Shown here: positions 23,648 through 31,699 of the stretch, piece by piece
How positions within the stretch are numbered: position 1 is the first letter of the stretch
Layout of the letters: every line of letters starts with the position of its first letter
Assembly: GCA_050329415.1 (NCBI GenBank)
Contig: JBHJOS010000095.1
Location: 1 to 34,063, forward strand
Reading direction: 5' to 3'
From: JANNOG01 sp050329415
Lineage (GTDB): Bacteria; Actinomycetota; Actinomycetes; Actinomycetales; JBBAYJ01
Length of the DNA stretch: 34,063 nucleotides
The notes under the pieces: generated by a model
The model's database searches: none
The model's input: only the letters and a program-made list of their open reading frames with translations
Told to the model about the DNA's origin: nothing
Translations under genes and position numbers: made by a program

Positions 23648-23845
23648 CCCGGCGACGGCGACCTGGTCCGGGACATCAATCCGCCCGCGCCGCAGCCGGA
23701 CGCAGCTGCGGGTCTTGAGGTCGCCCAGCACTGTCGTCGTCGTCTCGCGGGTCGTCCCGACGAGATCGGCGAGCGAGAGGGTCGTGCGTGAGCCGCACCG
23801 GAGCAGGCGGGCCGTCGTCAGGCTGCGTCCGTCGGCCGCCGTGCG
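23648..23845 (-). pseudogene. Crp/Fnr-type regulator, isolated helix-turn-helix fragment
   Basis: In one minus-strand frame the sequence reads TLSLADLVGTTRETTTTVLG, then DLKTRSCVRLRRGRIDVPD. This matches the C-terminal winged helix of the Crp/Fnr family, where a DLA-x-x-x-G-TRET recognition helix is followed by the wing. A TAA at 23846-23848 closes the frame upstream and no cyclic-nucleotide domain is present, so only the DNA-binding end survives. Confidence 0.6.
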
Positions 23846-23954
23846 TTACCTCCGCACCCTGCCCTGCTTGACGCTGAACAGAAGCTCCACGGGCCGCGTC
23901 GGCGACCAGCCGGCCGGCCCCGGCGTCAGCGCCTCGCGCTGCGGCGGGCGACCG

Positions 23955-24151
23955 AAGCCGCGAGTGCCCCAGGACGACCCCGAAGGCCATGTGCCCCGCG
24001 AGGAGCAGCGGGCCGAGCACTCACCGGACGCCGCCACAACCCGCGCCCGCGGCGACGGACATCGCCGTCCGCGCCAGGAAGCGGCCACCGACGAGGCCGA
24101 AGCCGCCACCGATGACCGCCGAAATCACCAGGTGGACGACTCACCTCCTTT
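23955..24151 (-). pseudogene. Small membrane protein remnant with an intact Shine-Dalgarno
   Basis: A perfect AAAGGAGGTGA (24141-24151) precedes VISAVIGGGFGLVGGRFLAR (GTG 24128), then an in-frame TGA, then VLGPLLLAGHMAFGVVLG in the same frame. The two hydrophobic parts look like the first and last helices of a small polytopic membrane protein whose middle has been deleted. Confidence 0.45.
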
Positions 24152-24187
24152 GTGAGGGAGTGGCGGCGCCGGCGCTGCACGGAACGG

Positions 24188-25258
24188 CTACCCGTTGCGG
24201 GCACGGCGGCTGTGGCGGGTTCGTCGATAAGTGTCGATGGCCTTGCGGGAGGTGCGCCAGATGCCGTCGTTGCCTTGGACGGCGTCGAGGCGGCCGCGTT
24301 GGGCGGCCTGGCGGAGGGCGGCGAGGCTGAACTCGTCGTCGGCGAGGGCGGCGAGCGGGACGAGGCGGGCGGGGCCGGCGACGTTGGGCACGATGAACCG
24401 GTTGAGGTTGTCGAGCATGGCCCGGGCGATGAGTTCGCCGAGCGGGCCGTGGTCGCCGGTGTCGGCCTTGCTCAGAGCCGTCAGGTACGCGGGGCGCTGC
24501 TGCTTGAAGATGACCACGGGCGGGTAGCCGAGCCGAACCAGGATCAGGTTCAATGCCAACCGGCCAACGCGACCGTTGCCGTCCAGGAACGGGTGGACCT
24601 TCTCGAACGCGTTGTGCAGCCGCGCGAGCTCCTCGGGCAGCGGGGCACCGCGAGACTCCTCACCGCTACCGATGCGCGCCGTGCCGCCGTTGCTGGTCGA
24701 GCCGGTGGTGGCGGTGCGCCGACCGAAGGCGCGCACGTCGTCGACCCAGCCGGTGATCTGCGCCGGGACGTCGGGCCACGGTGGTGGTGTCATGCCGCCG
24801 TCGAAGGGGCGGATGTCGTGGCGGCGGAAGTCGCCGGGGGCTTCCTGGTCGGTGGCCTCCGGGTGCGGGGCGACCGCCCACACCGGTCCCATCGCGAGGT
24901 GGTGGATCCGGCGGACCTCGTTCAGGCTGATCAGTTCCCCGTCGCTCCAGGCGTCCGGTTCGAGGGCCTGCCCGTACACCCAGCGAGCGGCGTCACCATA
25001 GCCTTTGACCTCCATGTACTCGCTCAGCGGCTTGGCCCCCACCGCGCGGCCCTTCTCCAGCAGAGCCTCGACCTCCCGCAGGACGAGCGTGTTGCCCTCC
25101 AACGCGGTCGAGTGATGGGCTTCGCGATGCCAGATGTCCGACCAGATCGCCTCGGACTCCTTCGGCGACGGCAGCCCTCCCAGCCGGTTCCACAGCTCGG
25201 CGATCGCCGCGTCCAGCCGCGTGTACACGGTGGCCCGGCTCGGCCTACCTCGCGGCAC
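24188..25258 (-). CDS. Fic family protein (putative AMP-transferase) with N-terminal inhibitory motif
   Basis: A 356-aa protein from the GTG at 25258, with GGGAGGG upstream. The Fic core motif is complete: HPFLDGNGRVGR at residues 222-233, with the catalytic histidine and the phosphate-binding GNGR. An inhibitory helix, S50-T-A-L-E54-G55-N56, fits the [S/T]xxxE[G/N] rule of class II Fic proteins, where the glutamate blocks productive ATP binding until relieved. A flap region precedes the core (about 150-200). The C-terminal 60 residues (DEFSLAALRQAAQRGRLDAV, then WRTSRKAIDTY) resemble a small winged or helix-turn-helix domain. Fic enzymes usually transfer AMP to Ser/Thr/Tyr of a target protein. 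No separate antitoxin gene is adjacent, which fits self-inhibition. The target is unknown. Confidence 0.92.
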   Translation of the reverse strand: MPRGRPSRATVYTRLDAAIAELWNRLGGLPSPKESEAIWSDIWHREAHHSTALEGNTLVLREVEALLEKGRAVGAKPLSEYMEVKGYGDAARWVYGQALEPDAWSDGELISLNEVRRIHHLAMGPVWAVAPHPEATDQEAPGDFRRHDIRPFDGGMTPPPWPDVPAQITGWVDDVRAFGRRTATTGSTSNGGTARIGSGEESRGAPLPEELARLHNAFEKVHPFLDGNGRVGRLALNLILVRLGYPPVVIFKQQRPAYLTALSKADTGDHGPLGELIARAMLDNLNRFIVPNVAGPARLVPLAALADDEFSLAALRQAAQRGRLDAVQGNDGIWRTSRKAIDTYRRTRHSRRARNG

Positions 25259-25391
25259 GCTGCCCTCCCTGAAGTTGACATACCATGTCGATGCCTAAAT
25301 GAACTTATCAAACTCCGGCTTCGACACCAGGTCCGTCCACACGAGGCGCGCCGCCGATCGGGAACGCCCGGACCGGTGGCCCGACGAGCGT

Positions 25392-25421
25392 GCGGGGGCC
25401 GCGCCGAAGCGCGACCCCCGC
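25392..25421 (-). terminator. Strong terminator downstream of the fasciclin gene
   Basis: GCGGGGG (25392-25398) and CGCGC (25400-25404) pair with GCGCG (25409-25413) and CCCCCGC (25415-25421), with one C/A mismatch and a CGAA loop. It lies 68 bp after the fasciclin stop on the minus strand and separates that gene from the Fic gene. Confidence 0.7.
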
Positions 25422-25433
25422 CTTGCCGGTTCC

Positions 25434-25463
25434 GGCGACCGTGGTTCAGGCGACCGTGGTGCA
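25434..25463. repeat. 15-bp tandem repeat
   Basis: GGCGACCGTGGTTCA is followed at once by GGCGACCGTGGTGCA (one mismatch), between the fasciclin stop and its terminator hairpin. No function is evident. Confidence 0.5.
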
Positions 25464-25488
25464 GGCCACCTGGCTCAGGCAGCGATGA

Positions 25489-26112
25489 TCATTCGACCAG
25501 AGCCGCCGGGTCGACGCCCTCGGGCAGCAGGACGGCGTCGATGGCGTGGATGACGCCGTTGGATGCGGTCACGTCCGCGGTGACGACGGTCGCGCCGTTC
25601 ACGGTCACGCCACCCTCGGTGGCCAGGGTCACGGGGTCGCCCTGCACCGTGGCGACGTCACCCGCGGTGATCATGTCGGACGTCACCTCACCGGGGACGA
25701 CGTGGTAGGTCAGGATGCTGACCAGGGTCTCCTCGTTCTCGGGCAGCAGCAGCGCGTCGAGCACGCCCTCGGGCAGCGCCTCGAACGCCTCGTTGGTCGG
25801 CGCGAAGACGGTGAACGGGCCCTCGCCGCTCAGCGTCTCGACCAGGTCGGCCGCCTCGACAGCGGCGACCAGCGTGCTGAAGTCGGGGTTGCCGGCAGCC
25901 ACGTCGACGATCGTGTCGCCCGTGGCCTCCTCGGTCATCCCCTCGGAGGCCTCGTCGGTCATCTCCTCGGTCATCTCCTCCCCGGCCTCCTCGGTGGCCT
26001 CGACCGCAGCGGATGTGGCGTCGTCGATGGGGTCGGCGGCGTCCTCCCCGCACGCTGCGAGAGCAAGGACGGCGGAGAGGGCGACGGCGGTGCCGACGAA
26101 ACGGATCTTCAC
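25489..26112 (-). CDS. Secreted fasciclin (FAS1) domain lipoprotein, MPT83/MPB70-like
   Basis: A 207-aa protein from the GTG at 26112, seven bases after GGAGG. The signal peptide ends in the lipobox LAAC (Cys21). An acidic linker with repeated EEM/TEE units (about 40-64) follows, then one FAS1 domain (66-207). Its markers are FSTLVAAVEAADLVETLSG, the H1 box FTVFAPTNEAFEALPEG, LTYHVVPGEV and the C-terminal H2 box NGVIHAIDAVLLPEG. FAS1 proteins mediate adhesion or surface interactions. In mycobacteria the homologous mpt70/mpt83 genes belong to the SigK/RskA regulon, and a SigK-like pair is present in this window. The gene is monocistronic, with a terminator behind it and an inverted repeat in front. 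Confidence 0.93.
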   Translation of the reverse strand: MKIRFVGTAVALSAVLALAACGEDAADPIDDATSAAVEATEEAGEEMTEEMTDEASEGMTEEATGDTIVDVAAGNPDFSTLVAAVEAADLVETLSGEGPFTVFAPTNEAFEALPEGVLDALLLPENEETLVSILTYHVVPGEVTSDMITAGDVATVQGDPVTLATEGGVTVNGATVVTADVTASNGVIHAIDAVLLPEGVDPAALVE

Positions 26113-26185
26113 GGATGTCCTCCAGATGGATCGGGTTGCGTACGGAAGGTCTTCCTCGTGACGGACCGTGGTGGATGCGGCGAAG

Positions 26186-26220
26186 CCGGAGCGTTACCAA
26201 AGCGATACGGAACGCTTCGG
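26186..26220. promoter_or_regulatory. Inverted repeat upstream of the fasciclin gene
   Basis: CCGGAGCGTT (26186-26195) and AACGCTTCGG (26211-26220) are complementary at 9 of 10 positions across 15 bases, about 75-110 bp before the fasciclin start. The spacer contains CGTATC on the minus strand, a possible -10 element. It may be a regulator site over the promoter. Confidence 0.35.
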
Positions 26221-26345
26221 ACAGCGCGGTCCGCTTCCATTGATCGCGGGAGAACCGGCCGGGTACAGGACCGCCCGACCCCGACGCTGGCCATGCCCAG
26301 TGGCCCCACTGTCGACTTCCACTGCATCTGTGGTGGAGCGGGGAT

Positions 26346-26569
26346 CGCGACTTCGGCCTTGACGACCCCGTGGACCGTCGCCACGTCCACGAGATCGTCC
26401 TGCGCGAGGGCGGCGAGGCGGACATCCGCCAGTACATCGACCGGGCCACGCCGGCGAAACATCTCGGCGATCTGGTGCTGCCGGAGCCGGCTTCGACCCC
26501 GAGCTCGCCTGGGAGGTCTCCGGGCGGGCCGACGTCCGGCTGGTGACGACCGCCGACCTCTACGCCTGA
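26346..26569 (+). pseudogene. Two adjoining gene remnants
   Basis: The plus-strand sequence from 26346 reads RDFGLDDPVDRRHVHEIVLR, then EGGEADIRQYID and LGDLVLPE. It resembles an actinobacterial hypothetical protein family with a DxxDR.xVxEIVLREG motif, seen from memory and not further identified. It breaks off at about 26484. A second frame (26483-26569) then gives GAGFDPELAWEVSGRADVRL, then VTTADLYA and a stop, the style of the last 28 residues of a larger protein. Neither piece has a start or ribosome site. The stop overlaps the end of the minus-strand gene at 26560. Both look like junction debris from deletions. Confidence 0.4.
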
Positions 26570-28719
26570 GGACCGTCGAGGAGCGCGTCGAACGCCTCCC
26601 GCATCGACCGGCTGTCGACGACCGTCCCGTGGATTTCCAGCAGCGGCGCCTGCGGCGCGTCCGGCAGGGCGAGCATCGCCTCGGCGAGGTCCCACGAGGT
26701 GACGCCCTCGCCCGGCGGCGCCGGCCGGGGGGCGAGCTCCCGGACGAAGTCCGACACCTCCGCCCGCACCTCGGCTCGCTCGACGGGGACCACCGCCCCG
26801 TCCGGCCCCTCCTGCACCGGCAGGTAGCCGGCCGCGCGCAGCCGGGCCAGGGTCTCGGGCAGCGGCAGCTCGCCGACCAGCACCCCGGGCGCCAGCACCC
26901 GCAGCCCCAGGCGGCGCAGCCGGGAGTCGGCCGCGGCCTCGGCGAGGCGGGCGTGGTCGTCGGAGCGGACGTAGCACGCGACGGAGCCGGCCCGCAGCAC
27001 GCCGTGCCGGCGGCCAGTGTCGCGGACGAGGTACTCCAGGGGTTGCGGGACGTCGTCGTCGGCCACCGCCGCGAGCGCTGCCACGAGCGCGTCGGCGGTG
27101 TGACCGGCGTCCAGGGCGCGCCCGACGGAGCCCGTGTTGAACCGCCACGTGTGCGCCTGGTCGCCGCTCTCGCGGTCGGCCATGCCGTCGAGCACCCGGG
27201 CCAGCCGGGCCGAAGGGTCGCCGAGGACGACAGCCGTGAGGTCGCTCTGCAGCCGGGCGGTCTCGCGGGCGGCCCCCAGCCAGGTGCGCAGGACGTGCCC
27301 CGGGTCGCCGTCGTCGGCGACCGCCTCGCCGAGGCTGGACAACGCTCCCGCACCGGTGAGGCCGAGCAGCACGGACTCGGCGAGCAGGCCACGGAGGTCG
27401 ACGGCCGGGTCCGGCGCGACCCGGCCGGGTGGCCGGGGACCGCCCTCGGGGGTGAGCCACGCCCCGGCCCGGACGAGTTCGGCCGGGTCGGTGGGCGCGT
27501 GGCCCGGCGACATGGACAGCAGGTGCAGGGGCACGACCCGTCGACGCCCCCAGGACGGGTCCGGCATCGGGTGCCACGGCTCGTCGGGGGCCGCCAGCGG
27601 GACCTGGACCATCCCGAGCCAGGTGTGCAGCAACGACAACAGGCGGTCGGCGGGCGGCGACGCCCGCCACACCTCGGCGTCGCGGGTCGCGGCCAGCGCG
27701 TCGCCGTTCTCGACGTGCGCGATCAGCGCGGCGGCGAACGCGAGACCGACGGCGAACCTGACCTCCCGGGGCGCGACGCCCAGGACCTTGGCCAGCCGCT
27801 TCGTCTCCCGCTTGCCGAGAACACCGTCCCGGGTGAGTGCCGCGGGGCGGACCTCCAGTTCGACGATCAGTGACGTCGTCAGGCGCAGGGTCGCCGCGGC
27901 GGCGGCCGTGGCCTCGCGGTCGGCGAGGCCGCGCGCGACCGGGACCCACGTGATCGGCGGCAGTCGCCAGTCGAACGGCGGGCGCCACCCCGGTCCGCGG
28001 ATCGCCAGGGCCACCTCGGCCGCCATCACGAGCCGCCCCGACCAGTCCCGGGTCACCAGCCCGCGGGCGAACGGCCAGACCACCCGGCCGCGGGCCCGGC
28101 CGTCCCAGCCGACGTACCCGAGGTCCACCGCGCCGTCCCCCCCGGCACCCGCGACCAGGGCCTCGCGGTCCTCCGCCGGGGCCTCGGCGAGGGCGGCCCC
28201 GACCCGGTCGGCGTCCGCGAGGACCGCCGCGAGCCGGGACACCAGATCGGCCTTGCGCCCGGCCGTCGGCTCGCCCCACGTGACGAGGACGGCGCGCAGC
28301 CGGTCGACCGTCCACTGGGACAGGACCTCGGCCAGTCGAGGACCGAGCCCGTACGGCCGGCGCCACTCCTGCGCGAGGCCGGGCGCCAGCCCACCGCCCG
28401 CCCCGAGCAGGCCGAAGGCAGCGAGCATCGCGAGGCACCGGTCGAGCGCTGCCAGCCCGTCCGGGTCGGCGAGGTGCAGGAACCGGACGAGCACCGCCCG
28501 GTCGGCGTCCGGCCCGAGGTGGGCGAGCGCCTCCGCCACCTGGACCGCCGGGGTGTCGAGCCGCTGCACCGCGAGCAGCTGGGACCGGGGCTGCGCCAGG
28601 CGGGCCGCGACCTCGGCCAGGGACAGCGGCATCACGGGGCCCGCCACGTCGGGCCGTCGCTCCAGCAGGTCGGCGAGCCCTTCCGGCCCGAGCCCGCGCA
28701 GGTCGCTCGCGGTCGTCAC
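26560..28719 (-). CDS. Helicase-associated (XPB/Ssl2-like) domain protein
   Basis: A 719-aa protein from the GTG at 28719 (ribosome site weak, GGGGGGAAG). It starts VTTASDLRGLGPEGLADLLE and continues with a helical N-terminal part (LAEVAARLAQPRSQLLAVQR) typical of actinobacterial helicase-associated proteins of about 720-760 residues, such as the Rv0862c type. The C-terminal third carries the conserved block WRFNTGSVGRALDAGHTAD, then PQPLEYLVRDTGRRHGVLRA, SVACYVRSDD and LRVLAPGVLVG, the XPB/Ssl2-like domain. There is no ATPase motor. In relatives the gene lies next to an XPB-type helicase gene. That partner is absent here: downstream lie only gene remnants and the fasciclin gene. It may act in DNA repair or in defence with the Wadjet genes upstream; the latter is inferred from position. 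Confidence 0.85.
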   Translation of the reverse strand: MTTASDLRGLGPEGLADLLERRPDVAGPVMPLSLAEVAARLAQPRSQLLAVQRLDTPAVQVAEALAHLGPDADRAVLVRFLHLADPDGLAALDRCLAMLAAFGLLGAGGGLAPGLAQEWRRPYGLGPRLAEVLSQWTVDRLRAVLVTWGEPTAGRKADLVSRLAAVLADADRVGAALAEAPAEDREALVAGAGGDGAVDLGYVGWDGRARGRVVWPFARGLVTRDWSGRLVMAAEVALAIRGPGWRPPFDWRLPPITWVPVARGLADREATAAAAATLRLTTSLIVELEVRPAALTRDGVLGKRETKRLAKVLGVAPREVRFAVGLAFAAALIAHVENGDALAATRDAEVWRASPPADRLLSLLHTWLGMVQVPLAAPDEPWHPMPDPSWGRRRVVPLHLLSMSPGHAPTDPAELVRAGAWLTPEGGPRPPGRVAPDPAVDLRGLLAESVLLGLTGAGALSSLGEAVADDGDPGHVLRTWLGAARETARLQSDLTAVVLGDPSARLARVLDGMADRESGDQAHTWRFNTGSVGRALDAGHTADALVAALAAVADDDVPQPLEYLVRDTGRRHGVLRAGSVACYVRSDDHARLAEAAADSRLRRLGLRVLAPGVLVGELPLPETLARLRAAGYLPVQEGPDGAVVPVERAEVRAEVSDFVRELAPRPAPPGEGVTSWDLAEAMLALPDAPQAPLLEIHGTVVDSRSMREAFDALLDGPQA

Positions 28720-28960
28720 CGGAGGCAGTCTTCCCCCCGGTGGCCTCGGCGCGCGAGAGGCGCGGGCGAGTTGTGGACATGATCCCGGTCGCACACGTCA
28801 CGACCCCGACGGCCACGAGGACTTGGTTGCGGCCGAGGCGTCAGGAGTCGCGACACACCCCGTGGTCTCCGACCCGACGCCACCGGCACCCGGTGTCGTC
28901 GCCGTGCCGGACGAAGCCCTCCGGACCATCGAACGCCGTGAGGCGACCGACCGAACTGCC
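28720..28960. other. Intergenic stretch between the helicase-associated and DUF2786 genes
   Basis: Open frames occur on both strands but none has a ribosome site or a familiar motif. No hairpin stands out. It should hold the promoter of the helicase-associated gene. Confidence 0.4.
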
Positions 28961-30343
28961 CTACCCCGTCGAGGGGGTGAGCGGTGCCCCGGTCCGCAGC
29001 GCCGCCAGGTCCGCGGCGGCGCGTCCGCTCGCCCATCCCTCCCCGTCGTACCCGAGGGACACCGGTCGATGGGTCAGGCCGGGGAAGAACTCCCCCATCA
29101 CGGCATCGACGCGGGCGTCCCGCTGCGCCAGCACCGGGAGCAGCCGCTCGTACCCGGCCTGTCCGGCGGCCCGGTCGCCCTCGGCCCGCGTCGCCTCGGC
29201 CAGGCGCTCCCCGATGCGGATGGCGAACGACGTGAGGAAGGACTGCCGGAACGAGCGGGTCCGCGACCGGCCGGACGCGGTCGTCCGAGAACCTGCCTGG
29301 CCGACCACCTGCGACGCCTGCACGAGCAGGGAGGTGGCCAGGGTCTCGACGGCGTGGAGATCGGCCGCGAACCCCATCACGGTGACGAACCCGAGCTCCT
29401 TGCTCCACACCGCGCGGCACCGGTTCGCCTCGGCGACCGCCTGGAAGAGCAGGGCCTTCGCCTCCTCGTAGGGGGGCTCCAGGCCGAGCCGGCGGGCCAC
29501 CGGCTCCTCGTCCGGGCCGGACCGGGCGTCGGCGACCATTGCGGCGTCGATGCTGTGCCGGGCCATGAGCGCCTGGGCACCGGCGGTGAAGGTCTCGGCC
29601 TCGGCGGGGAACTGCGTGGACTCGGCCTTGGCGAGCAGCGCCCGCACGCGGGCGAGAACCCGCTCGTCGACCTCGTCGAGGGCCGCGGTCGCGGCGCTCC
29701 GCCGGGCGTCCGCCGACCCGGGCGGCGGTGTCAGGACGGCCAGCGGCGGCAGGACCCGCAGCAGGTGGAACGCCTCGACCGCGGCCGAGACCTGTCGGGG
29801 CCAGGACTCGCCGTGCTCGGCCCGGGCCTGCAACGGGTTCCGGTCGGCCGGCCACCACACGCGGACGTCGGCCGCCTCGCACTGGGCGCGCCACCGCGGG
29901 TCGACCGTGTCGGGCGGGTACCGGCGCAGCTCGTCCGCGACCGCGTCCCGGAGCAGGCGACCCGGGGCGTCGGAGAGGCGCCGGTTCGCCACCCGGATCA
30001 CGTCCGCGGGTTGCCAGCCGTTGCGCCACACGTCGGTGACGGCGAGCTGGAGGTCCCGCAGCAGCGCCCGGGTCGCGAGGCGGCGGCCGGTCGTGTCGGC
30101 GGTCGCGCCCGCCAGCTCGGCCGCGGCCCGCTCGAACCCCGCCCGGTCGCCGGCGTCCAGCGCCTGGCACGCGGTGACCTGGTGACGGGCGACCAGCGCG
30201 TCGACCTCGTGCCGACGGACCTCGCCCGCGGCGGCGGCCTGGAACGAGGCACCGGCGGCGGGCGGGCGTGACCCGCCCTGCTTGCGTGCCCGCTCCTTGA
30301 GCCTGCGTCGTTCTCTGTTGTTCCTGCCCACGCCCTGACTCAC
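28961..30343 (-). CDS. DUF2786 domain protein
   Basis: A 460-aa protein; the GTG at 30343 is chosen because the next residues (GRNNRERRRLKERARKQGG) form the strongly basic start usual for this family. The N-terminal 220 residues are helical, with RRLATRALLRDLQLAVTDVW and RNGWQPADVIRVANRRL. DUF2786 lies at about 231-264: VRALLAKAESTQFPAEAETF, then TAGAQALMARHSID. The following part, VARRLGLEPPYEEAKALLFQ with VMGFAADLHAVETLATSLLV and FRQSFLTSFAIRIGERL, is the companion C-terminal domain. The molecular function is unknown. The family occurs on phages, plasmids and in defence-rich regions. It lies 126 bp downstream of jetD on the same strand, so it may be co-expressed with the Wadjet genes. Confidence 0.88.
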   Translation of the reverse strand: MSQGVGRNNRERRRLKERARKQGGSRPPAAGASFQAAAAGEVRRHEVDALVARHQVTACQALDAGDRAGFERAAAELAGATADTTGRRLATRALLRDLQLAVTDVWRNGWQPADVIRVANRRLSDAPGRLLRDAVADELRRYPPDTVDPRWRAQCEAADVRVWWPADRNPLQARAEHGESWPRQVSAAVEAFHLLRVLPPLAVLTPPPGSADARRSAATAALDEVDERVLARVRALLAKAESTQFPAEAETFTAGAQALMARHSIDAAMVADARSGPDEEPVARRLGLEPPYEEAKALLFQAVAEANRCRAVWSKELGFVTVMGFAADLHAVETLATSLLVQASQVVGQAGSRTTASGRSRTRSFRQSFLTSFAIRIGERLAEATRAEGDRAAGQAGYERLLPVLAQRDARVDAVMGEFFPGLTHRPVSLGYDGEGWASGRAAADLAALRTGAPLTPSTG

Positions 30344-30469
30344 CCCGCTCCGCTCGGCCGACCTGTCAGAGCCTAGTGAGGGCCCGCCGGTGGCGTGCCG
30401 TCCGGTGGACAGCGGTTCGGAGTCACCCACCACGGCGTGACACCACGGGCTCAGAGCCGGCGCGGCCCG

Positions 30470-31699
30470 TCAGCCGGGCCACCTGGTCAGCAGGTCGTCC
30501 AGCACGACCTCCTCGTGCACCGCGACGCCGACCTCGGCCATCCGCACGGCCAGCGCCGGGTCCCACGGCGTCGGCGGGAGCGCGCCGGTCAGCGGCGGCA
30601 TCGACGCCCGCGCCGCCACCGCGTAGTCGCGAGCCGACATCGCCCACGGCATCAGGCCGTGCTCGACGGCGAGGCGGTGGGCGATGTGCAGGCCCGCGGC
30701 GTCGAAGTCGCCGTGGTAGCGCAGGGTCGCGCCGTCGATCCGGGCGAGCAGCTCCAGCACCACCGCGCGCGGGTGGCCGCTGACGCACGCCACGGGGACC
30801 CCGGGGCGGTGCCGGGCGAACGCCTCGAGGACCGTCGGGTTCTCGGTGACGAGCACCTCGGCCGCCCCGGCGTGGGGGCGCCAGGCGGCCGTCCGGTCGA
30901 GGTCCCACCCGGTGACGTGGACCGGGTCGCCCCGGTCGGCGGCCGCCACCCACCGACCCCGCCCGGGCGTGCCGGCGGCCGGGACCAGCCCGACCACCAG
31001 GCACGACGTCGACACCCGGTCGACCGAGACGCCCACCGCCTCCCACAGGTCCCGGCGTCCCGCGGCGGTGTCCGGCAAGGCGCCGAGCCCCCGGCGCGCC
31101 GCCAGGGCCCGGACGACGAGAGCGGTGAGGAGCCGGCCCTCGTCGAGGGCGTGGGCGTCCCCGAGGACCCGGGCGGCGACCTCGGTCCGGCGCCGCCCGG
31201 CGAGCTCCCCCGCCGCCAGTCGCGCCACCAGGTCCAGTGCCACCAGGAGGTCGGCGCCGGTGACGCCACGCTTGAGGACGGTCCCGTCGGCGGCGAGCAA
31301 CTCCGCCCACTCCGGCACCCAGGACTGCGCGGCCAGGTCCGGCCGGGACCGCCACCGGGCGAGGACCTCCTCGACCGGGCCGCGCCGCGCGGCGTCCCGG
31401 GCGGCGCGCTCGGCGGGGCGGTCCCGCACCGGGCCCACCAGGGTCTCGACGACCTGCACGAGGCCGCTGCCGGCCCGGCGCCGGAGGTCGGCGTCCAGTT
31501 CGGCGAGGTCGACCGTGGCCGTCCCGCCCGGCACGGGCCGGCCGGTGAGCCCGGTGACCGCCCGCCGGACGGCGCCGTCGGCCAGCGGCACCCGGACGGT
31601 GCCCGTGGGCACCCGGCCGGTCCGCTCCAGGCGGTGGGCCACTGCGCGCCACAGCCCGCCCAGCGCCGGGTCGCTCACCCACGGCGGCGGTCCGCTCAC
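30470..31699 (-). CDS. jetD: Wadjet type III nuclease subunit JetD (TIGR02679/DUF2399)
   Basis: A 409-aa protein whose GTG at 31699 overlaps the stop of the upstream gene in a GTGA, showing translational coupling. The N-terminal part has the family sequence DPALGGLWRAVAHRLERTG, then TGLTGRPVPGGTATVDLAEL. The C-terminal Toprim-like DUF2399 domain carries the glutamate motif VLVTENPTVLEAF (about residue 281) and the metal-binding DxD in RYHGDFDAAGLHIAHRL (about 329-331). In Wadjet systems JetD is the nuclease that cuts closed circular plasmid DNA after the SMC-like JetABC complex has reeled it in. All catalytic residues look intact. The gene order jetC-jetD matches type III systems. Confidence 0.9.
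   Translation of the reverse strand: MSGPPPWVSDPALGGLWRAVAHRLERTGRVPTGTVRVPLADGAVRRAVTGLTGRPVPGGTATVDLAELDADLRRRAGSGLVQVVETLVGPVRDRPAERAARDAARRGPVEEVLARWRSRPDLAAQSWVPEWAELLAADGTVLKRGVTGADLLVALDLVARLAAGELAGRRRTEVAARVLGDAHALDEGRLLTALVVRALAARRGLGALPDTAAGRRDLWEAVGVSVDRVSTSCLVVGLVPAAGTPGRGRWVAAADRGDPVHVTGWDLDRTAAWRPHAGAAEVLVTENPTVLEAFARHRPGVPVACVSGHPRAVVLELLARIDGATLRYHGDFDAAGLHIAHRLAVEHGLMPWAMSARDYAVAARASMPPLTGALPPTPWDPALAVRMAEVGVAVHEEVVLDDLLTRWPG

Noticed and set aside
25277..25289. GACAT-ACC-ATGTC inverted repeat upstream of the Fic gene
   Set aside because: Only five bases per arm; too short to call an operator without a second copy.
25688..28816. Long frames in other phases opposite or within the fasciclin and helicase-associated genes
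   Set aside because: They span gene boundaries and show only repetitive Arg/Pro/Gly composition.
27134..30271. 1045-codon plus-strand frame across the helicase-associated and DUF2786 genes
   Set aside because: Ser/Arg-rich shadow without a ribosome site; it crosses two well-supported genes on the other strand.
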